64,000 nucleotides of DNA from Paenibacillus larvae subsp. larvae (lineage in GTDB: Bacteria; Bacillota; Bacilli; Paenibacillales; NBRC-103111). The stretch covers positions 3,787,501-3,851,500 of the forward strand of contig NZ_CP019687.1 of the NCBI RefSeq assembly GCF_002003265.1, given 5' to 3'. The notes beneath the pieces were generated by a model that was given only the letters and a program-made list of their open reading frames with translations, did not search any database and was not told where the DNA came from. The first letter of the stretch is position 1. Each line of letters opens with the position of its first letter. Below, one piece after another: positions 26,074 to 34,500 of this stretch. Made by a program: the position numbers and the translations under genes.

Positions 26074-27540
26074 TTACCCGCAGCTGCAGTTCAGTATGGG
26101 CTTGCGGGCTGCCCCAGCCTCATCCAGACGGCTTACGGTTGTTGTATACGGAGCATTGATGACGAGTTCCGGGTTTTCTTCGGATTCATTGGCGATTCTA
26201 ATCATGGTATCGATAAAGCCATCCAGCGTCTCTTTGCTTTCAGTTTCCGTAGGCTCGATCATGATGCATTCTTCCACATTAAGCAGGAAGTAAATGGTAG
26301 GCGGATGATAACCGAAGTCAAGCAGCCGTTTGGCCATGTCCAACGTTTTTACACCCAGCTTTTTTTGGCGGGTACCGGAAAGCACGAATTCATGTTTGCA
26401 GAAGCGGTTGAACGGTACATCAAAATAAGGGGCAAGCCGCTTTAACATGTAGTTGGCGTTCAATACGGCATATTCCGATACTTTACACAGTCCATCTGGC
26501 CCGTATGTCCGGATATAAGTATAGGCGCGCACCAGAATGCCAAAGTTTCCGTAAAAGCTTTTAACCCGTCCGATAGACTCGGGAAAATCGGAATTGAGAT
26601 AGAAAGTTCCGTCCTCTCTTTTATCTACGATTGGTGCGGGAAGATACGGAATCAGTCTGCTCTTTACCCCGACAGGACCGGCACCGGGCCCCCCGCCGCC
26701 GTGAGGGGTACTCATCGTTTTGTGCAGGTTCATGTGAACCACATCGAAGCCCATGTCTCCGGGACGGGTGATACCCATGATAGCGTTGGCGTTAGCCCCG
26801 TCATAGTACAGGAGGCCTCCGGCTTCATGGACTACTCGGGCAATCTCCGTTATATCTTCTTCAAACAGTCCCAGTGTATTCGGATTAGTCAACATCAGGG
26901 CTGCCGTATCCGGACCAACTACGATCTTAAGCTCATCCAGATTTACAAGTCCGCGTTCGTTTGATTTTACCGTCACCGTATCAAAGCCTGCGGAGGAAGC
27001 ACTGGCAGGATTCGTCCCGTGAGCGGAATCCGGAACGATGACTTTGGTCCGCTTTTCTCCACGGCTTTCATGATAAGCGCGGATCATCATCAATCCGGTC
27101 CATTCTCCGTGCGCCCCGGCAGCAGGCTGCAACGTAACCTGATCCATGCCCGTGATCTCGGCAAGATCCTGCTGCAGATTGTATAGAAGCTCAAGCGCTC
27201 CCTGTATGGATTCTTCAGGCTGATAAGGATGAATATGGGCAAATCCGGCAATGCGGGCTATATCCTCATTAATTTTAGGGTTATATTTCATCGTACAAGA
27301 GCCAAGCGGATAAAAACCGTTATCAATTCCGAAGTTACGACGGGACAAGGCAGTATAATGGCGGATGACATCCACTTCGTATACTTCAGGAAGCTCAGCA
27401 GGTTTCTCTCGCTGCAAAGCTTTCGGGATCAGGCTGTCCAAATCCTGTTCCGGAACATCGCAGTCAGGAAGGGAATATCCTACCCGGCCCGGGCTGCTCA
27501 TTTCAAAAATAAGCGCTTTGTCGTGTTTGTTCTCGCTCAT
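26074..27540 (-). CDS. gcvPB: Glycine dehydrogenase (decarboxylating), subunit 2
   Basis: 488 residues, the PLP-bearing half of the split P protein. It decarboxylates glycine and passes the methylamine to lipoyl-GcvH. The PLP lysine is Lys274 in [28 protein letters not shown] and the [10 protein letters not shown] region help bind the cofactor. Its ATG overlaps the gcvPA stop by four bases. Last gene of gcvT-gcvPA-gcvPB, controlled by the glycine riboswitch. Confidence 0.97.
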   Translation of the reverse strand: MSENKHDKALIFEMSSPGRVGYSLPDCDVPEQDLDSLIPKALQREKPAELPEVYEVDVIRHYTALSRRNFGIDNGFYPLGSCTMKYNPKINEDIARIAGFAHIHPYQPEESIQGALELLYNLQQDLAEITGMDQVTLQPAAGAHGEWTGLMMIRAYHESRGEKRTKVIVPDSAHGTNPASASSAGFDTVTVKSNERGLVNLDELKIVVGPDTAALMLTNPNTLGLFEEDITEIARVVHEAGGLLYYDGANANAIMGITRPGDMGFDVVHMNLHKTMSTPHGGGGPGAGPVGVKSRLIPYLPAPIVDKREDGTFYLNSDFPESIGRVKSFYGNFGILVRAYTYIRTYGPDGLCKVSEYAVLNANYMLKRLAPYFDVPFNRFCKHEFVLSGTRQKKLGVKTLDMAKRLLDFGYHPPTIYFLLNVEECIMIEPTETESKETLDGFIDTMIRIANESEENPELVINAPYTTTVSRLDEAGAARKPILNCSCG

Positions 27541-28892
27541 AACAGACCCTCCAATGCTTGCGTAAATTGATCGATATCTTCTTTTGTCCTTTGCTCAGTT
27601 ACGGCAATCAGCATGTGATGCTTCAGAGCGGGATCGTCCAGCCCCAGATCGTAGCCGCCGATGAAACCTTTTTCCAGCAGCTTCAGATTAAGGGCGGTTA
27701 AATCTGTTCCCTCCGGCAATTTGATCACGAATTCATTAAAGAAACTGTCTTCCTTGAAAGCAAGGCTGATACCAGTTACTTCTTCGAGTCTGGCGGCTGC
27801 ATAATGGGCCTTTTGTACATTCAGCCTGGCCACCTCTTGAATCCCCTGTTTGCCCATAGCGGACAGATAGACCGAGGCACAAAGGGCCAGAAGCGCCTGG
27901 TTTGAACAAATGTTACTTGTCGCTTTCTCACGGCGGATGTGCTGCTCCCTGGCTTGCAGGGTAAGCACGAAACCACGCTTTCCGTCGCGGTCCACGGTCT
28001 GGCCGACGATCCGGCCCGGCATACGGCGCATCCACTTGTTCGTGACGGCGAAGTAACCGCAGGTCGGACCGCCCAGTGAAGCGGCAATGCCAAGCGGCTG
28101 ACAATCTCCGACTACAATATCGGCTCCTAGCTTGCCCGGTGCTTCCAGAAGTCCGAGTGTAAGCGGGTTGGCGCTCACCACAAGCAGTCCCCCTGCCTGG
28201 TGGATCAGCGGTTCCACAGCCCTGATATCTTCGATACACCCGAAGAAATTCGGTGATTGTACGATTACGGCAGCAGTATCGCTGCTGATCGCGGAAGCGA
28301 GTGATTCCAGGTCGGTAACCCCGCCTTTGACCGGAATCTCGGCGATATCAAGATTCAACCCGGGGGCGGTAGTCCTTAGGATCTTTCTTGCTTCCGGATG
28401 AACGGAGCGGGAGATCACGACTCGGCCGCGTCCGGTTGCGGAGGCGGCGAGTGCACCCGCTTCCGTAAGTGCGGTCGGACCGTCATACATGGAAGCATTG
28501 GCAACAGCCATGCCGGTCAATTCACAAATGTAAGATTGAAATTCAAAGATGGCCTGAAGTTCTCCCTGGCTGATTTCAGGCTGATAAGGCGTATAGGCTG
28601 TATAAAATTCAGAACGGGAAATTACATGATTAATGATGACCGGAAGATGGTGATCATAAATACCGGCTCCAAGGAAAGAAGTATGCCGCTGAGTATCGGC
28701 GTTCTTCCCGGCAAGACGGTGCATATAGCGAAGGAGAGCCTGTTCGTCCATGGCTTCGGAAACCCGGAGTCGTCCTTTATAACGGATTTCCTCGGGGATA
28801 TCTGCGAATAATTCATCAATGGAAGTGATGCCGATTGTTTTCAGCATATCGGTCTGATCCTGCTCTGTCATCGGTAAATATCGGTGCAACAT
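27537..28892 (-). CDS. gcvPA: Glycine dehydrogenase (decarboxylating), subunit 1
   Basis: 451 residues, the non-PLP half of split P protein. [14 protein letters not shown] at the start and [42 protein letters not shown] are family hallmarks; [12 protein letters not shown] lies further on. It forms an alpha2-beta2 complex with GcvPB. It starts 40 bases after gcvT and is coupled to gcvPB by an ATGA overlap. Confidence 0.97.
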   Translation of the reverse strand: MLHRYLPMTEQDQTDMLKTIGITSIDELFADIPEEIRYKGRLRVSEAMDEQALLRYMHRLAGKNADTQRHTSFLGAGIYDHHLPVIINHVISRSEFYTAYTPYQPEISQGELQAIFEFQSYICELTGMAVANASMYDGPTALTEAGALAASATGRGRVVISRSVHPEARKILRTTAPGLNLDIAEIPVKGGVTDLESLASAISSDTAAVIVQSPNFFGCIEDIRAVEPLIHQAGGLLVVSANPLTLGLLEAPGKLGADIVVGDCQPLGIAASLGGPTCGYFAVTNKWMRRMPGRIVGQTVDRDGKRGFVLTLQAREQHIRREKATSNICSNQALLALCASVYLSAMGKQGIQEVARLNVQKAHYAAARLEEVTGISLAFKEDSFFNEFVIKLPEGTDLTALNLKLLEKGFIGGYDLGLDDPALKHHMLIAVTEQRTKEDIDQFTQALEGLL

Positions 28893-28932
28893 AATCGATT
28901 CGATCTCCTCTCTTCGGCTGTGTCCTGGAAGG

Positions 28933-30039
28933 TCACTTGCCTGCCCGTTTATAGAATGGGGTTTTGACTACTTTGGCTTTTATCTGCCTGCCGCGAATCT
29001 CTACATACAGCTCAGTATCCAGGGCCGAGTAAGCACTGTCGATTAAAGCAAGCCCTACACTTTTTTTCAGGGTTGGGGATTGGGTACCTGTAGTGATTTC
29101 CCCGATTTGTTTACCGTCTGCATATACCGGATAATGGCTCCGGGGAATACCCCGTTCCAGTAATTCCACACCTGCCAGCTTGCGGGGAACACCCTGCTCT
29201 TTTTGTAAGGAAAGCGCTTTCCGTCCGATAAAATCTCCTTTGTCAAGCTTGACGAAGAAAGATAAACCGGCTTCAAGTGGTGAAATATCAGCAGAGAGCT
29301 CTTGTCCATATAGGGGAAGCCGTGCTTCGAAACGAAGTGTATCGCGTGCACCCAGGCCCGCAGGAATCAGCCCTTCGGGTTCTCCGACCCGCAGCAGTTC
29401 GTTCCACAGGTAAACCGCATCACCGCTTTCCACATACAGCTCAAATCCGTCCTCTCCGGTATATCCGGTCCGGGAAAGAATGGCACGCTTCCCGCTAACG
29501 GCGACATCCTGGACGAAACGGAAGGGCTTCAGCTCACGGATTTTCTCATGTTGACCCGGTTCCACCAGCTTCATCAGTACAGTTTCGGCAAGCGGTCCTT
29601 GAAGAGCGAGAAGTGCGGTCCGGTCCGAAACGTTATCGAGTTTTACTCCCGACTTATTATGCTGCTGTATCCATTCAAGGTCTTTTTCAATATTGGAGGC
29701 GTTGATAACCGCCATATATTTGTGTTCACTAAGACGGTAAATTAAAAGATCATCGACCACTCCTCCGTCCGGATAGCACATAAGGGTATATTGACATTGT
29801 CCGTCTTGAATTTTGCTTAAATCGTTGGTAGTCAGATGTTGAAGGAAGGATAGAGAATCAGGGCCGGAAACAAACACTTCGCCCATGTGGGAAACGTCAA
29901 AAAGTCCGGCATGGCTGCGGACAGCCTCATGCTCCCTTTGAATGCCGGAGAATTGTACAGGCAGTTCCCAGCCGCCAAAATCAATCGGTTTTGCACCGTA
30001 CTGCTCGTAAACGGGGTAGAGGGGAGTTCGTTTTAACAT
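28933..30039 (-). CDS. gcvT: Aminomethyltransferase (glycine cleavage T protein)
   Basis: 368 residues. It moves the methylene group from aminomethyl-lipoyl-GcvH to tetrahydrofolate and releases ammonia. [13 protein letters not shown] near residue 45, the folate-site region [20 protein letters not shown] and the C-terminal barrel ([18 protein letters not shown]) are present. First gene of the operon; the product, methylene-THF, also feeds the nearby thymidylate synthase. Confidence 0.97.
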   Translation of the reverse strand: MLKRTPLYPVYEQYGAKPIDFGGWELPVQFSGIQREHEAVRSHAGLFDVSHMGEVFVSGPDSLSFLQHLTTNDLSKIQDGQCQYTLMCYPDGGVVDDLLIYRLSEHKYMAVINASNIEKDLEWIQQHNKSGVKLDNVSDRTALLALQGPLAETVLMKLVEPGQHEKIRELKPFRFVQDVAVSGKRAILSRTGYTGEDGFELYVESGDAVYLWNELLRVGEPEGLIPAGLGARDTLRFEARLPLYGQELSADISPLEAGLSFFVKLDKGDFIGRKALSLQKEQGVPRKLAGVELLERGIPRSHYPVYADGKQIGEITTGTQSPTLKKSVGLALIDSAYSALDTELYVEIRGRQIKAKVVKTPFYKRAGK

Positions 30040-30156
30040 AAAATCATCCTTTGCTTTAGCGTATTTGAAAAAGATTCAACCGTTTCATCGTTCAGATATC
30101 CATCTGATTCGGGGAAAAAAGCACGTTCCAAACAAAAGAAGATAAATTCGATGCAC

Positions 30157-30207
30157 GCAAAAAAGAGCAGAAAGTATGCAGTCCAAATAAGACATACTTT
30201 TTGCTCT
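30157..30207 (-). terminator. Expression-platform terminator of the glycine riboswitch
   Basis: On the minus strand, AGAGCAAAAAGTATG pairs with CATACTTTCTGCTCT (arms 30193-30207 and 30164-30178 on the plus strand), followed by T6. The upstream arm overlaps the 3' end of the second aptamer, so ligand binding can compete with the terminator. Confidence 0.85.
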
Positions 30208-30470
30208 GTCCTTGTTACCTGAGAGTTACCTTCACCACAGGCAGGGGATGCCCGCGGTCAAGTTTCCCCGTTGGTGTCTGCTCCAGGCTTGCTGCTGTTA
30301 CTCTGCCCCTAGCTTTTTTTGTCTGCCGGGCAGGCGATTTTAGCGTATAAAAAGCGGCAGCAGAACTCTCCAGAGATGCGTCCGGTACAGGTCCTTTTGC
30401 CTGAGAGATTCACCCCGCTGGGCTTACTCCTTCGGCGTTACGTCCATGCGCAATCTCTCCCTGCACCTTC
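30195..30470 (-). promoter_or_regulatory. Tandem glycine riboswitch upstream of gcvT
   Basis: Two consecutive glycine aptamers on the minus strand. The first (about 30462-30365) has GGAGAGATTG, CCGAAGGAGTAA, TCTCAGGCAAAAGGACC and TCTGGAGAG. The second (about 30305-30203) has GGGGCAGAG, GGGGAAAC, CTCTCAGGTAACAAGGACAG. These are the conserved core elements of the family. In Bacillus this switch is ON with glycine, allowing glycine degradation only when it is plentiful. A hairpin terminator follows. Confidence 0.95.
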
Positions 30471-30515
30471 ATTCGCCCGATTTGTGATTGTGTAAGCAAT
30501 CATACTATCTTTATT

Positions 30516-30543
30516 ATTATGCTTTTCTGGGACCATTTGTCAA
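30516..30543 (-). promoter_or_regulatory. Promoter of the glycine cleavage operon
   Basis: On the minus strand TTGACA (30543-30538), 16-bp spacer, CATAAT (30521-30516). It starts the transcript about 45 bases before the first aptamer. Confidence 0.7.
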
Positions 30544-30653
30544 TAGAACTTTCTTTAACAGAGATCCGTAATATACAGTATGACTTGACTTTGGTCTTTT
30601 CGTTGGATTACTCTTAAATCAAACTTTGAACAAGCAGAGGGGAGATTAGTGCA

Positions 30654-31043
30654 GTGAGCCAAGTGTTACCTGATCTGTTATATACCAAAGAACATGAATG
30701 GGTGAAAGTACTTTCCGATAATCTGGTACGCATCGGAATTACCGATTTTGCCCAGGCACAGCTGGGAGATATCGTATTTGTGGAGCTTCCGCAGGAAGGG
30801 GCTAACGTGACTGCTGATGAGAGCATTGGAAGCGTAGAGTCTGTTAAAACCGTATCGGATATTTTCTGTCCCGTGAACGGTGTGGTAAAGAGTGTAAACA
30901 AGACTCTGGAAACTTCTCCGGAAGTGGCAAATACGAACCCTTATGAAGATGGCTGGCTTGCAGAGGTAGAAGTATCCGTTCCCGAAGCTTTGAAGGAACT
31001 GCTTACGGCTGAGCAATACCAGGCATTTACCGACGGAGAATAA
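30654..31043 (+). CDS. gcvH: Glycine cleavage system H protein
   Basis: 129 residues, normal length. It carries intermediates of the glycine cleavage complex on a lipoyl arm at Lys65 in GSVESVKTVSDI; LLYTKEHEWVKV and NTNPYEDGWLAEVEV are typical. It starts with GTG preceded by a GGGGAG site. It is divergent from gcvT, so it is not under the riboswitch. A candidate promoter is TTGACT at 30585-30590 with a weak -10 near 30609. Confidence 0.95.
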   Translation: MSQVLPDLLYTKEHEWVKVLSDNLVRIGITDFAQAQLGDIVFVELPQEGANVTADESIGSVESVKTVSDIFCPVNGVVKSVNKTLETSPEVANTNPYEDGWLAEVEVSVPEALKELLTAEQYQAFTDGE

Positions 31044-31076
31044 AACCCGCGGGCCAAAAGCCACATGTTGCTAGAG

Positions 31077-31140
31077 TCCCTTTAAGATTTGGAATAAGAC
31101 TGCTGCCAAAGCGTTTTTCCTGCTAAAGGGGCTTTTTTAT
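31077..31140 (+). terminator. Probable terminator after gcvH
   Basis: CCCTTTA near 31078 pairs with TAAAGGG near 31125, then GC and T6. The loop is long, so the structure is only moderately convincing. Confidence 0.5.
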
Positions 31141-31264
31141 TATCATTTTGAACTTCATAAAAAGTTCAAGGAATCCTTTCGGGAACGGAAGGAGATTATC
31201 AGGCCGCAGTCAAAGTTATTCAGTGAGAAACAGGGTCTTCTGTTACGAAGGGAGATGAAGAATA

Positions 31265-31699
31265 ATGTGTTTCCAACATGTCCTAGTAGCTTATGATGGG
31301 TCTAATCTTTCCAAAAAGGCTTTAAAAAAAGCGGCAGAGTATGCCAAAAGAGATCCGGATATTGCTCTTGAGGTCATTCATGTGCTGTATCTGCCTTCCT
31401 CCATTATGGGATCTGCTTTTGTAGTGGCTCCGCCGACTTATGAAGAAGAAATTGAACAAGAAACCAAACAAATGCTCCAGGAAATTAGGGAGGAGCTTAA
31501 AGAGCTTCCTAATCCGGTAAAAGTGGAACTGCTCAAAGGGAACCCGGCCGAGCAGATTCTGAAACATACGGAAGCAGGCAATTATGATTTGATTGTGATG
31601 GGAAGCCGCGGGCTCGGTCCTATCCGAGAATTTATTTTGGGAAGCGTCAGCCATAACGTTGTACAGCGGGCCAAGATTCCTGTTTTAATTGTGAAATAA
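31265..31699 (+). CDS. Universal stress protein, UspA family, ATP-binding type
   Basis: 144 residues, single USP domain. VLVAYDGSNLSKKALKKA at the start and the ATP-binding pattern G-x2-G-x9-G-S (GSRGLGPIREFILGSVS) show the nucleotide-binding subclass. Such proteins are cytosolic dimers induced in stress or starvation, with no defined reaction. AAGGGAGATG ribosome binding site. Monocistronic. Confidence 0.92.
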   Translation: MCFQHVLVAYDGSNLSKKALKKAAEYAKRDPDIALEVIHVLYLPSSIMGSAFVVAPPTYEEEIEQETKQMLQEIREELKELPNPVKVELLKGNPAEQILKHTEAGNYDLIVMGSRGLGPIREFILGSVSHNVVQRAKIPVLIVK

Positions 31700-32013
31700 G
31701 CCGAAATATCATAAAAACGTACGGAATCACAACAAGCGTCGAGAACCACGGGTTTTATCTTCAGGCAGTCCATAGAATTTGAAGGATTGGAAGAATGCAA
31801 GTACGCTACTAAACTTGCTTTGGATAATGTGATCCGGATCTTGAAGGAAAGCTGGTTTTCTTGTATGTCATAAAGAGTTTTGATCAAAGAAAGCTGCCGT
31901 GTGAAGGGTTTTAACCTTTTATCCGGCAGTTTTTTCATATTAGCTCAAAGCCCCTTTCAATGCTAAAATAAGAAGGACTTTTTATTCGAACGGGCAGTAT
32001 GGAGGTGAGAAAA
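31700..32013 (+). other. Intergenic region with possible gene debris and a terminator
   Basis: A stretch at about 31775-31875 reads as a short open frame (E-F-E-G-L-E-E-C-K-Y-A-T-K-L-A-L) that could be a remnant of a coding region; I do not recognise it. A good terminator closes the stretch: CTGCCG (31894-31899) with CGGCAG (31924-31929), an inner AAGGGTT/AACCTTT stem, and T7. Confidence 0.45.
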
Positions 32014-32283
32014 TTGGCGATAAGTGGGAAGATATCGGTGATTGGCAGCTTAAATATGGACTTGGTACAGCAGGTTCGGAACTTTCCAAAGCCTGGAGAG
32101 ACAACTCCGGCGATGAAGACAAGCTATTGCCCCGGAGGTAAGGGGGCCAATCAGGCGGTTGCGGTTTCCTTGTCCGGTACGGTAGTGAACATGCTGGGGG
32201 CTGTCGGTTCTGACGCATTTGGAGAGAAACTGGTTAACCAACATCAGATGATTTGCCAATATTGTAGACAACCAGTTAAGTAG
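32014..32283 (+). pseudogene. Truncated ribokinase-like (PfkB) gene
   Basis: Only the first ~75 residues of a PfkB sugar kinase remain: ISVIGSLNMDLV, PGETTPA and the substrate/dimer motif CPGGKGANQAVA, up to LGAVGSDAFGEKLV. The frame then runs into unrelated residues and stops; full kinases have about 290-310 residues including the GAGD catalytic loop, which is missing. The start is TTG with GGAGGTGAG upstream. The deletion end lies 30-60 bases before thyA. A complete ribokinase is at 56807. Confidence 0.8.
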
Positions 32284-32312
32284 CAAGAAGATGGAAGGAG
32301 CAGGAGACTTTT

Positions 32313-33269
32313 ATGAGTAAAAACGAACAGGCTTACTTGGAACTTTGCCGCCACGTACTGGAGCACGGAGAAATAAAAGAGGATCGCACCGGTACAGGAA
32401 CGGTCTCTCTTTTTGGGTATCAGATGAGATTTAACCTTCAGGAAGGGTTTCCGCTGCTCACGACCAAACGGATACCTTTCCGGCTGATTGTCAGTGAACT
32501 GCTTTGGTTTATCAAGGGAGATACCAATATACGATATTTACTTGAACATAATAACCACATTTGGGATGAGTGGGCTTTTAAACATTATGTGGAAAGCTCT
32601 AGCTACCAGGGGCCGGATATGACGGATTTCGGCCTCCGCTCTCAAAGGGATGAAGCCTTCCTGATTCAATATGAAGAGCAGATGAATAAGTTTACGGAAC
32701 GAATTCTGAAGGACCCGCAATTTGCCCTGGAATTCGGGGATTTGGGAAATGTATACGGGAAACAATGGAGGGCATGGAAAACCTCTAACGGCCAAACCAT
32801 CGACCAACTGCGGGATATCATAAATACCATCAAGATTAATCCTGATTCCCGGAGGCTGATTGTCTCTGCCTGGAATCCAGAAGATATTCCGTCCATGGTT
32901 CTCCCGCCCTGCCATACCCTGTTTCAGTTCTATGTGACACGGGGCAGGTTATCGTGTCAATTGTATCAGCGGAGTGCGGATATTTTCTTGGGGGTTCCTT
33001 TCAATATAGCCAGTTATGCTTTGCTCACCCATTTAATTGCCCACGAATGCGGGATTGAGGCGGGAGAATTCATTCATACGCTGGGTGACGCTCATGTTTA
33101 TTCCAATCATGTAGACCAGGTAAAGCTTCAGCTCAGCCGTGAACCTAAACAGCTGCCAAGCCTTTATATTAATCCGGAGGTTTCTTCTGTATTTGATGCT
33201 GTAGTGGGGGATATCCGCCTGGAAGGGTACGATCCGCATCCGTCTATTAAAGCTCCGGTAGCTGTATAA
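32313..33269 (+). CDS. thyA: Thymidylate synthase
   Basis: 318 residues, the longer Lactobacillus casei-like form with an extra insert around residues 90-140. It methylates dUMP using methylene-THF, producing dihydrofolate. [18 protein letters not shown], the nucleophile Cys200 in [11 protein letters not shown], and [22 protein letters not shown] are diagnostic. GAAGGAG ribosome binding site. Followed after 54 bases by dihydrofolate reductase, which recycles its product. Confidence 0.97.
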   Translation: MSKNEQAYLELCRHVLEHGEIKEDRTGTGTVSLFGYQMRFNLQEGFPLLTTKRIPFRLIVSELLWFIKGDTNIRYLLEHNNHIWDEWAFKHYVESSSYQGPDMTDFGLRSQRDEAFLIQYEEQMNKFTERILKDPQFALEFGDLGNVYGKQWRAWKTSNGQTIDQLRDIINTIKINPDSRRLIVSAWNPEDIPSMVLPPCHTLFQFYVTRGRLSCQLYQRSADIFLGVPFNIASYALLTHLIAHECGIEAGEFIHTLGDAHVYSNHVDQVKLQLSREPKQLPSLYINPEVSSVFDAVVGDIRLEGYDPHPSIKAPVAV

Positions 33270-33323
33270 AGCCCGGAGGAATCGTGCAGAACAACCGGCG
33301 GGAAAATAAGGAGGGACAATCAC

Positions 33324-33809
33324 ATGCTTTCTTATATGTTAGCTATGGACAGACAGCGGGGGATCGGTGTCCGTAATCAGCTTCCCTGGCATTTGCCCGA
33401 AGATCTGAAATATTTTAAACGGGTCACGATGGGAAAAGATATTATCATGGGACGTAAGACTTATGAATCTATTGGTAAACCGCTGCCGGGAAGAAAAAAT
33501 ATAATTTTAACCCAAAATAAGGGGTACCGCGCAGAAGGATGTACGGTGGTTCATTCTCCCCGGGAAGCCCTTGCCGTTTCGTCTACGGAGGAAGTGTTTG
33601 TAATCGGAGGAGCGGAGATTTTTCGGCTTCTCTGGCCGCGTGCGGACCGGCTGTATATCACCCGGATTGAGGAAACGTTTGAGGCGGACACCTTTTTTCC
33701 GGACATTTCTCCTTCGGAATGGGTAAAAATCTCTTCCGAGCAGGGAATCAAGGATGAACGAAATCCTTATACGTATTACTTTGAAGTTTACGAAAGAAAA
33801 GACGGATAA
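33324..33809 (+). CDS. folA: Dihydrofolate reductase
   Basis: 161 residues. It reduces dihydrofolate to tetrahydrofolate with NADPH. The start MLSYMLAMDRQRGIG, the LPWHLPEDLKYFKRVT substrate loop, GRKTYESIGKPLPGR and VIGGAEIF for NADPH binding are all present, with normal length. AGGAGGGACAATCAC ribosome binding site. Co-transcribed with thyA. Also called dfrA in Bacillus. Confidence 0.97.
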   Translation: MLSYMLAMDRQRGIGVRNQLPWHLPEDLKYFKRVTMGKDIIMGRKTYESIGKPLPGRKNIILTQNKGYRAEGCTVVHSPREALAVSSTEEVFVIGGAEIFRLLWPRADRLYITRIEETFEADTFFPDISPSEWVKISSEQGIKDERNPYTYYFEVYERKDG

Positions 33810-33824
33810 TAGAAAAAGAATCTC

Positions 33825-33853
33825 TTTACATAGGGTATGGGGTATAGTACAAT
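33825..33853 (+). promoter_or_regulatory. Copper-regulated promoter of csoR-copZ
   Basis: TTTACA (33825-33830), 17-bp spacer, TACAAT (33848-33853). The whole spacer is the G-rich candidate CsoR operator. Confidence 0.65.
33830..33848 (+). promoter_or_regulatory. Candidate CsoR operator 1
   Basis: ATAGGGTATGGGGTATAGT. A near-identical element precedes copA (34468-34487). Both resemble the G-rich CsoR site of the Bacillus subtilis copZA promoter. Lying between -35 and -10, CsoR bound here would block transcription until it takes up Cu(I). Confidence 0.6.
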
Positions 33854-33876
33854 TGGAAACGAGGGAGGGATGAAGT

Positions 33877-34185
33877 ATGGAGCATGCGAATGAATCACCG
33901 ATGCTGGAACGCAAGAGCCATCATTCGGATAAGACAAAGAATAGCCTCGTAACCAGATTGAACCGGATTGAGGGACAGATCCGGGGTGTTAAAGGAATGA
34001 TTGAGAAAGATACTTATTGCGATGATGTACTCAACCAGCTCGCTGCCATCCAATCTGCCCTCAATGGCGTTGGAAAGCTGCTGCTGGAGCATCATATGAA
34101 AAGCTGCGTCATAAACCGGATTCAAAATGGGGAGCCTGAAGTGATTGACGAACTCCTCATTACCGTAAACAAACTGATAAAATAA
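33877..34185 (+). CDS. csoR: Copper-sensing transcriptional repressor CsoR
   Basis: 102 residues, all-helical DUF156 family. The Cu(I) ligands are Cys48, His73 and Cys77, with the spacing (25 and 4) found in Bacillus subtilis CsoR (C45-H70-C74). LNRIEGQIRGVKGMI is the DNA-facing helix. Upon Cu(I) binding it leaves DNA. It is followed after 20 bases by copZ, and both should be co-transcribed from 33825. GGAGGGATGAAGT serves as ribosome binding site. Confidence 0.95.
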   Translation: MEHANESPMLERKSHHSDKTKNSLVTRLNRIEGQIRGVKGMIEKDTYCDDVLNQLAAIQSALNGVGKLLLEHHMKSCVINRIQNGEPEVIDELLITVNKLIK

Positions 34186-34205
34186 CTGTAAAAGGAGAGA
34201 TAAAC

Positions 34206-34406
34206 ATGGAAAAAGTAACTTTGCAAGTGGAAGGCATGTCTTGCGGGCATTGTGTCAAATCAGTCGAGGGAGCGGTCAAGGAAGCGGGTGGCAAGGCCAA
34301 AGTGAGCCTCGAAACCAAGTCTGTTGAAGTGGAATATGATGCCGGGAAAGCAAATCTTGAAGCGATCAAAGAAGCCATTGAAGAACAAGGTTACGACGTG
34401 AAATAA
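34206..34406 (+). CDS. copZ: Copper chaperone CopZ
   Basis: 66 residues, single heavy-metal-associated domain. GMSCGHC gives Cys13 and Cys16 for Cu(I). It shuttles Cu(I) in the cytosol to CopA and CsoR. AAAGGAGAG ribosome binding site. A terminator separates it from copA, so copA is also expressed from its own G-rich promoter region. Confidence 0.95.
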   Translation: MEKVTLQVEGMSCGHCVKSVEGAVKEAGGKAKVSLETKSVEVEYDAGKANLEAIKEAIEEQGYDVK

Positions 34407-34422
34407 AGAGATCCTTACACTA

Positions 34423-34456
34423 CCGGAAGCCCTGAACAGGGCATGCCGGATTTTTT
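34423..34456 (+). terminator. Terminator after copZ
   Basis: CCGG (34423-34426) pairs with CCGG (34446-34449) around an inner GCCCTG/CAGGGC stem, with T6. Confidence 0.8.
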
Positions 34457-34467
34457 ACCCCTTCAAT

Positions 34468-34487
34468 ATAGGGTAGGGGGGTATAAT
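34468..34487 (+). promoter_or_regulatory. Candidate CsoR operator 2 upstream of copA
   Basis: ATAGGGTAGGGGGGTATAAT, ending in a perfect -10 TATAAT (34482-34487). It shares nearly all positions with the csoR-copZ element. No good -35 at 17 bp is seen. The -10 lies only 13 bases before the copA ATG, so either the leader is extremely short or transcription starts elsewhere. Confidence 0.5.
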
Positions 34488-34500
34488 GGGAGGTAGTGCC

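Noticed and set aside
34423-34456. Possible riboswitch between copZ and copA
   Set aside because: The structure is a simple terminator with no conserved aptamer; the G-rich protein-binding site explains control better.
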